A stretch of 64,000 nucleotides of DNA, taken from the NCBI GenBank assembly GCA_033030425.1, contig JAUFSD010000025.1, positions 806,001 to 870,000 on the forward strand, given 5' to 3'. Numbering within the stretch: the first letter of the stretch is position 1; every line of letters begins with the position of its first letter. The notes under the pieces were generated by a model. The model saw nothing but the letters and a program-made list of their open reading frames with translations. It ran no database searches and was not told the origin of the DNA. Positions 57,545 to 64,000 of this stretch are shown here, in pieces. Origin of the DNA: Verpa conica (taxonomy: Eukaryota > Ascomycota > Pezizomycetes > Pezizales > Morchellaceae). A program made the translations under genes and the position numbers.

Positions 57545-58848
57545 TGTGGCAGTACAGCAGTAGACAAGGCGGGCGTATGGCTACTGTATGGTTATCCCCG
57601 ATAACTGTGGCGGGGTGACGTTGGATTAGAGTTTAGCGGGGGTGGTGGTGCAACCCTCGCAGTTACCCGGCCCTGTGTCCATCTGTCGGGGGTGCCCGTC
57701 AAGCCACCGGTAACTCCTGGTAGAGTTTTCTCTGGTGTAAACAATTCGCGCAACCGGCGGCAAGGCGCGATCGCGATTGTGGGTTTTTTTCTTTCTTTCT
57801 GCCCTGGAGCCTATCACCCACCCCACATGGAAGGGGTACAGTCAGCACAAGCACAAGGCACGAGTGATTCTCGCCGCGCCCCCCCCCCCCTGTGGTACAT
57901 CCAATACTAGCTAGTACATACATAGAGCACCCCCTCCCTCTCACTCATCATGAGAAGTCATCAGATGAGCTTTTGGTCAAAACCCGGGTTTGGAATGTAT
58001 ATATTTTTTGTCAGGAGCCTTACAAGTCATCTTCTCTCACTCGTGATCTCCATGCATCTGTACTGCACTGCGCGCTTAGAATTACTCATCACGGGGGTTT
58101 TTTTCTTTTTCTTCTTCTTTCTTCCCTTTCTTTTCTTTTTCCACATGGGAAAGAAAAAAAAAAATGTGCAAAAAGGTAATTAGACCCGACCTAAACATTT
58201 CCCCAATCAAAACATCTTATAAAATTTTTCTCTCTCTTGATGGCAGCATCACCCGCTCATGTCATTATTTTGAATCCGACGGGTATAATGGGCCCGAGGG
58301 GAGGGGTGGAAGGGAGGGGATGGAAAAGGACGGTCCAAATTGCTATATTGGGGGGGTAAAATGACCCCTCCAGAAGAACAAGGTTCATAGGGGAGGGCGG
58401 CGGCTCTTGGAAGTTGGAATGAAAAAAAAAATAAAACCTGTAACCTCCTAAAAACTCTGGTTTGTGGAAGTTCTCTCTTTCCCTCCACCACACTTTACCA
58501 CATTTGAACAATTTTGCCTTTTACGTTACTTGGAACATAATCCACATACCCATTAGTCGGTGATCATCTCTGTGTCTTTTTTTTCCTTCTTTTTTTTTTT
58601 TATCCGACTCTGTACTTAACCTAAACCCACCCTTCTTTCCCCCCCCCCCCCCTTCATTCTTCATTCTTCATTCTTCTTCTTCAACTAGCACTTTTATCCT
58701 CCAAGCTTCATCTACTCTGTTATACTCCTGCTATACTCTACGCGTCCCTCCCTTCACTAGTACAATCATCCACCCCTATTCCCTCATCCCTATCTATCCA
58801 TCTCTTTCTCCACAATCAACCTTTTCTCCCCCCACACATTAGCCCACC
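57545..58848. other. Intergenic region between URA9 and the orphan gene
   Basis: The two genes diverge. C run at 57882-57890, T/CT-rich tracts at 58098-58142 and 58577-58700, and a C run at 58640-58652. The last part, pyrimidine-rich and ending CCCACCATGG, looks like a fungal core promoter and leader for the gene at 58849. No other gene was seen. Confidence 0.45.
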
Positions 58849-59400
58849 ATGGTCGCACGCGATACCTACCGTTGGGCCCTCATCAAGCACGCCACCACAA
58901 ACCCAGACTTTGTCGCCGTCGCCTTCCCAATGCCATACAGCAAATACGTTCTTCGCAACGACAAAGGTCCCGAACGAAATCTAAAATCTTACCGTTCAAA
59001 GACACCCTCCACATCTACTACTACATCAACTACATCAACTGCTGTTACTGCTGCTACTGCTGCTGCTGCTGCTGGGGTCACAAAGACTTCATCACCACTT
59101 ACTAAGGAGGTCATCTATTCTCCCGCCGAGTTGGAGGCTTCAAAGAGTGCAAGGACTGTTAGATGGATTGTTGATGACGAACCTTACGAACGCGTCGTTG
59201 TCGCGGCTCCAACACCCACACCCACACCCACACCCACACATACACCGCAGAAGAAGCCGCAGAGGTCGACAGAGGTCTCGATACGTTCGTCTAGAGGGAA
59301 GAGGGAATCGTCACAACAGCAGCAGCAGCAGCAGCAGCAACAATGTAGGCCGCAGTATAAACCTGTAAGGGGGGTTTCAATGTGGTTTACTGCTGTCTAG
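58849..59400 (+). CDS. Orphan protein with several coding microsatellites
   Basis: Single exon, 183 residues, starting in good context (CACCATGG). The N-terminal 55 residues look folded: MVARDTYRWALIKHATTNPD, FVAVAFPMPYSKYVLRN. Then comes a Thr/Ser/Ala tract (about 57-82) from ACT/GCT repeats, a second ordered-looking block (EVIYSPAELEASKSARTVRW, then IVDDEPYERVVV), a PTPTPT stretch from CCCACA repeats (about 121-131), a basic Ser/Arg segment and ten glutamines from CAG repeats (about 157-166). It ends VRGVSMWFTAV. It has no signal peptide or membrane helix, and I recognise no family. The long pyrimidine-rich leader and Kozak context support a real gene. Confidence 0.6.
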   Translation: MVARDTYRWALIKHATTNPDFVAVAFPMPYSKYVLRNDKGPERNLKSYRSKTPSTSTTTSTTSTAVTAATAAAAAGVTKTSSPLTKEVIYSPAELEASKSARTVRWIVDDEPYERVVVAAPTPTPTPTPTHTPQKKPQRSTEVSIRSSRGKRESSQQQQQQQQQQCRPQYKPVRGVSMWFTAV

Positions 59401-61277
59401 GATGATGTAATGATTTCGTTGTTTTGCATCATCGGTGGATGAATTCCATCCCCCCCCTTCACTTTTCTGATGAGAGGCGGGATGAGTGGTGCGGCAATTG
59501 AAAGAGAAAGAAGAAAAAATTTGGTGGGTGGGAGTGTAGGAATAGACTAAGGGCGTATACAGGGAGTACAGAAGTGGTTCAGGGAATTCACAGGCTAAAT
59601 GGGATAGGACGGAACATTGGGACACCAAGAGAAAAAAAAAGTTATTTTGATTTTCTTTCTTTTGATTTTTATCTTAGAGGCGTTTGGGGGCATATCTTGT
59701 TTTTTTGATTTTTAATTCTTTCTATTTCATCTCATCCATCTAATATCGTTCATTCTTTTTTTTTTTCTTTAAAAAAAGAATGAAAAAAAAACCGCATACC
59801 GTTCACTACTATATTTCCCCTATATTATTGAGCGGAGGGGGTTAGTTACTGTCAAATAACCTTTTTTTGTGTGTGAAGAGATCTTCCACCTTAAGGGGGT
59901 GGAGATGGTTGGGGGCCGATTTTTTTCTCTTCACCTTCTCTATTTCATTTTACATACTCCCCAACCATGAGCATTGTCATCCGTCATGAAACGGACCGAC
60001 TACCCTCCCACCTGAATAGAAAAAAAAAGCATAGAAAGATAACCCATTGCTTTTTTTTTCTTTCTTTCTTTTTTTTTCACGAAGCTCTCATTTTTTACTC
60101 AATCGTGAGCTCTAAGCTTCCCCATCAATCTTGACAAGGTAGGGCTTCATCGTAGTGCGGGACTGCGATTGTGTTTGCGGGGTACATGAGCTCTCCAGGG
60201 CGTGGGGTACATACCACAACCGGTACGTATCTACCCTACCCGTAGCCGATCTCTCCGGCCCAGAGCGGGCAATTCCGCCCCACCGCCAAAGGAATTTCCC
60301 GGAATGTACGCCCATTGGGTCGACCGAACCGAGCCCCCGGCCGGATCGGGAAGAGTAAGACCAAGAACCGGTAAACCACGCGACAAAGACAGGTGTGATG
60401 TTCTCAGACTGATTGATTGACAGCCTGAAACAGAGCCTCAAACGGCTGCACACCGCCCGTTGCTAAAGCGACCGTAATAGCCGAGGAAAACGGTAAAACC
60501 CTCAACCCACAGCCAAAAGACCCAGAGCCCATGGCGCTGTTAATATCTATTCCTTTCGACGATTCCAGAACCATTCACTTGGGCCTCCAAAAACGTATGA
60601 TTCACCGAAAGAGGTCTTGTTCTGCAGGAGTCTCGCGTTCTTTGTCGATCATGAGGAGACCGGGTGCTTGTAGCGGGTACCCGGAAATGGCCGGGTGCGA
60701 ACAAGGAAATCACATCGCCTCTCGTTTTATGTCGCGACTTCACGTCATTTCCTGTCACTCGCAGCGTGGGCTCACATTTGTGTCACTCGGAGCCTGAACT
60801 TCAAATAGTTTCGGGCGTTGACGGAGTTATGACATGGGGCATCCTTGGTCCATTGCGTGTTCTCCAGTTTCCAAAACCCAGCTGCAACATTTTCTTCTCA
60901 TTATATGAAATGCAGCGTAACATATCTCAAGATAAGGCAAAGCCATTACTTGACATGTTGGATATAAAAATACTAAAAAGTGAGCTCGTCATATTTGACT
61001 CATATAATAGAGGTCTCATGGCCGTCGCAGCTGCTACGCCACATGTGATACTAAAAATAGCAAGCGCCTGAAGCAGCTAATTAATAGAAAAAGAAAGAGA
61101 GGAAGGTGTAGCTGTGATTGTGACTAGATAAGAAAGTCAACACTGAAAGAAGCGAATGCTATACATTCTTAGACTTATTCATAATAATAGGTTATTAAAC
61201 GTAGTCCTCATAGTATCGTTATATTAGAATCAAATATCCCTGCTTCAACTTTCTAGAATACCCAACACGAGGATCAC
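59401..61277. other. Intergenic region
   Basis: 59401-60100 has many poly-A/poly-T tracts, including TTCTTTTTTTTTTTC and its near-complement around 59754-59792, and would hold the orphan's 3' UTR. 60110-60760 is richer in G+C with overlapping frames on both strands, none convincing. A plus-strand frame ending at 61071 (LLDMLDIKILKSELVIFDSY near its end) could be a gene fragment, but no family is recognised. Confidence 0.35.
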
Positions 61278-63286
61278 TCACTCCCCAAGCATTGCTGAAT
61301 ACTTCTGGACCATTTCCGCTAGATCATTCCTAAGACTTGTCGACATTCCTTCCCCTGGCTCTCTCATTTGTAGTCCATTGAGGTCATTAGGGTTATTTAG
61401 CCCATTGTTCATCGAGTCAGCTGCCTTCCTGACACTATCGAGACTAGCTTCATCCGTAAGGTTTACCAGGGGTTTCTGCGCTCTTTGGGGATGATCTTCT
61501 GAGAATTTGTCGCCTGGGGACCCTTGCATTTCTAGCGTGCGTCTAGAGGTCTTAGGTAGTGTAGTTACCCAGGGAGAAGATGTTGTGTTTATCACTTCTC
61601 TATTTCTTAGTTCAGCAGCTGTTTTCAATAAATTAATAGGTTTTTACAGAGAATGAGTACATACCCTGTTTCAGTAGTACTACACTGCATCTTCTGGGTG
61701 AAATTACTAATACAACTTAGAAAATCCAATATATGCCTAGCTTCTTCTTTATCTAGTACAAACAGCATTCTCTGGGTAAAGGCAATTATTCTTCCGTTCC
61801 TATCGTAGGTAATTGTATTCCCAAAATTCAGAAACATCGGTACCCTTTTCACAACCTTATCTTCTAAAAGTCTGTGCCAACTCAAAGATTCATTCTTGCT
61901 TCCCTCAAGTATGACACTAGAACTTGTTCGTGGACTCGCAAACTCTTGTATGTAGTCCTGGCCCGGGATACTTCTTTCAGCCAATGTGGCCTCGGTCTTA
62001 GTATTAGAGGTACTCGGATCTAGGTTGAGGTCTGGAACTCCATTGATAGGTATTTTAATAGGGTGCTCGCAACCTGTAGCAATAATTCGCTCGCTATGCG
62101 TCATTGATCCTGTAAAAGAAATCATAAGAGAACCCAGACATGCAAGTTCTACAGCAGGCTTCAGTCTCTCGTAGTCACTTTTTATAAATTTCATTTTGCC
62201 CATGTTGCATCTTCTTGGATCCTCTATCATAGCTTGGAGATGGAGCGCTCTATGTATGAGGTCTGTGTTAGGAACTTCAATTCCTGCATCCATTTCTTCT
62301 CTTAGCTCTCTCTCGGGTCTCTCGAAATCATTAGAGTTATGATAGACTTTTATTCCGTGGAAAGAGTTTCCCAGGCGGTGTAGAGAAATGGCCATTTCCA
62401 TTGCTAGAACAAGGCTAGCAAGCGAAGATCGCACCATCCTTGATTCCACTCCCCGAGCCGCCAAATCGCCATCGGATGTTAGGTATTTTCCGCTTGGTTT
62501 TAGCTCAGGTAAACGATGGAAAGTATTGTATAATGATTTAGGGGCAAAATAGACCCCGTAGCCTCCTTGAATAATCATCCCGTCTTGTCCAGGTACCTCA
62601 GTGCGGAAATGATTCCCATAAGCATAGATACACAAGGCATCTTTATTCTTAGTAAATATCGATGAAGAGAGGCCCGTATGGATGGAAGAGATAAGAGTAT
62701 CACATGCGGGAGGGGGTGTGATTTCAAACGCAAGGTAGGGATAGGTTTGAAAGAAGTCTTGCCCTAGACAAAGTTCAAACTTTTGAGTAGTTAAGGATAC
62801 CTGATTTCGGAAGAACTCCTTTACCACGATGACCTCTTCAAGGTGAAAATAATGATAGTGCTTTAGATCATATGGTCTCTCTGGTAGCTGCTTATTGTCA
62901 TTGTTAAGCTTGAAGTAAAGATCCAATGTGCCTAGGACCTCGAGTTGTGGGGTGATGGGCTTTTCTTTATCTCTATCTTCACAGGCATCACCGAGAGCGG
63001 AAGTGAAGAAATAGGGCCGTGTTGTTTTGACGGTGAAGAGAGGGACAGGCTCTTTAATGGTTCTGTCTAACCAGTAAAACCTGCTAGGGATCTTCTTCAG
63101 AATTGATTCCGTAGCCATAGTATGGGAGGTTGTCTCGCTTAAGATGCACCTTACTTTAGCAGACGGTTCCTCGGGCATATCACTGGGGAACTCAGCCTGA
63201 AACCCCTGTTTATAGGAGATATCCCCATGGGGAGGGGGAAAGAAGTCCATGCTGAGATGAACGATCTTGGGAGTCTGGATAACCAT
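61278..63286 (-). CDS. Protein with a degenerate RNase H-like fold, function unknown
   Basis: The main exon (from 63286) encodes about 540 residues starting MVIQTPKIVHLSMDFF; Met13 is an alternative start. Residues about 216-320 follow the RNase H order of strands: ALCIYAYGN, GGYGVYFAPKSL, RSSLASLVLAMEMAISLHRLG and GIKVYHNSND. The Asp-Glu-Asp positions expected in YTDG, the helix Glu and TDS are not acidic here, so it is probably inactive as a nuclease. The frame stops at 61625 if unspliced. A GTATGT donor at 61664 and a protein-like segment at 61278-61600 (NREVINTTSSPWVT, NNPNDLNGLQMREPGEGMS) suggest a second exon. The acceptor is ambiguous: CTAAG keeps frame with GTATGT, whereas the better AACAG needs an alternative GTAGTA donor. 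Confidence 0.6.
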
Positions 63287-64000
63287 TTTTCATGGATGAC
63301 TGATGGATACACGTCAGTTGAAGGAGTGGTGGGGTGTTATCGCAGAGGTGGGGAACTCGAGAGGTGTCATATGGCCATGATAGTATATATAGGCTAGGTA
63401 GAATTACTAAGAACACCTTGGAGAGTTGCCACTCTAATTGAAGCTATCGAGTATTGGCTATACCCACATTAATGTGCTTATAGATGTGGGCTGTTGATTG
63501 CAGTACCAAAAAATTGTATTACCTTGTACTAAACCAAAGTGACGTCACGCGTCACAGAAATCTTTTTATCGTGATATCTGATTCCCTCTAGAATCAAATT
63601 AATGACTTTAATCCAATGAAAAATTTCCATATTATTTATGCATCAAAGTCACAGCGTGTAGTTACATAATAGTACATAAGCGGCTGGCAAGCCCACTGTT
63701 CTACTGCTGGCCCCCTTTTGAACTTGTTCGGGTTGTTTTAAAATGCGGCACGCAAGCCTTTGCAAAAGCCCCGCTTTCTTTCCCCACAATACCCATAACT
63801 CCTGAGATGTGCTCTTCTTGGAACAGCAGGAATATAAACCCAGTACGGGTGTTATAATGTACAGGGTTGAGCATCATAATCTCGGAACAACCCCCGATAT
63901 GGCCTAGCGGATATTACAAACAAAGAAATACATGGTTAAACCTTGGATAGCCGCGCAAAACATTGAGTCGAGACCTTTAAGCCATTTATCTGCCCCCAAA
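63287..64000. other. Right-edge intergenic region
   Basis: 714 bp upstream of the RNase H-like gene. It contains TGACGTCACG (63540-63549), a CRE-like palindrome TGACGTCA followed by GCGTCA. No other feature recognised. Confidence 0.4.

Noticed and set aside
60112..60532. GC-richer minus-strand frames (MGSGSFGCGLRVLPF and a frame ending MKPYLVKIDGEA)
   Set aside because: They overlap in different frames with stops between, and no splice solution or family could be supported. They might be exons of an undetected small gene.

Overview
The window reads as nuclear DNA of a filamentous ascomycete (Pezizomycotina). Protein genes carry short introns (about 50-90 bp) with GT..AG ends and CTAAC/CTGAC branch sites, there are Zn(II)2Cys6, F-box-like and Rrp8 proteins of fungal type, the dihydroorotate dehydrogenase is the mitochondrial class 2 enzyme, and both a Polycomb EED protein and a CHIP ubiquitin ligase are present (both absent from baker's yeast). 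Gene density is low: about 16 protein genes in 64 kb, separated by long AT-rich spacers with microsatellites and a small inverted-repeat transposon family. A repeat-rich Pezizomycetes genome (truffle-like) would fit, but that is inference.

Layout. 0-1.3 kb: ribosomal protein eL43 (cut by the left edge) divergent from a four-exon V-ATPase subunit e gene. 1.3-6.5 kb: spacer. 6.5-10.5 kb: PAA1-like acetyltransferase and, after a microsatellite-rich stretch, the ubiquitin-shuttle protease DDI1, whose start codon is split by an intron. 11-18.3 kb: a 103-bp MITE, two intron-containing tRNA-Ala genes, a gene remnant, an F-box-like gene and an unusual SDR protein with a zinc-ribbon linker. 21.8-30.6 kb: RRP8 and a large four-exon Zn2Cys6 factor. 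32-38.3 kb: two small single-pass membrane proteins that resemble each other, tRNA-Pro, and a cluster of MITE copies. 38.7-50.6 kb: CHIP, a Gvp36-type BAR protein with a large insertion, two more intron-containing tRNA-Ala genes, and EED. 55-64 kb: a diverged tandem duplication, the dihydroorotate dehydrogenase, a microsatellite-rich orphan gene and a protein with an apparently inactive RNase H-like fold.

Most recognised genes are housekeeping genes in unrelated pathways (translation, vacuolar acidification, polyamine or arylalkylamine acetylation, proteasome shuttling, rRNA methylation, chaperone-linked ubiquitination, membrane curvature, H3K27 methylation, pyrimidine synthesis). I see no operon-like or cluster logic. 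The most unusual signals are the split start codon, the tRNA-Ala genes with identical exons but two intron classes, the paired small membrane proteins, the TA-flanked MITE family, the micro-exons and insertion in the BAR gene, and the degenerate RNase H-like protein.

Exon borders were placed by eye from splice consensus and family conservation, without transcripts. Alignments to named families come from general knowledge, not database searches.
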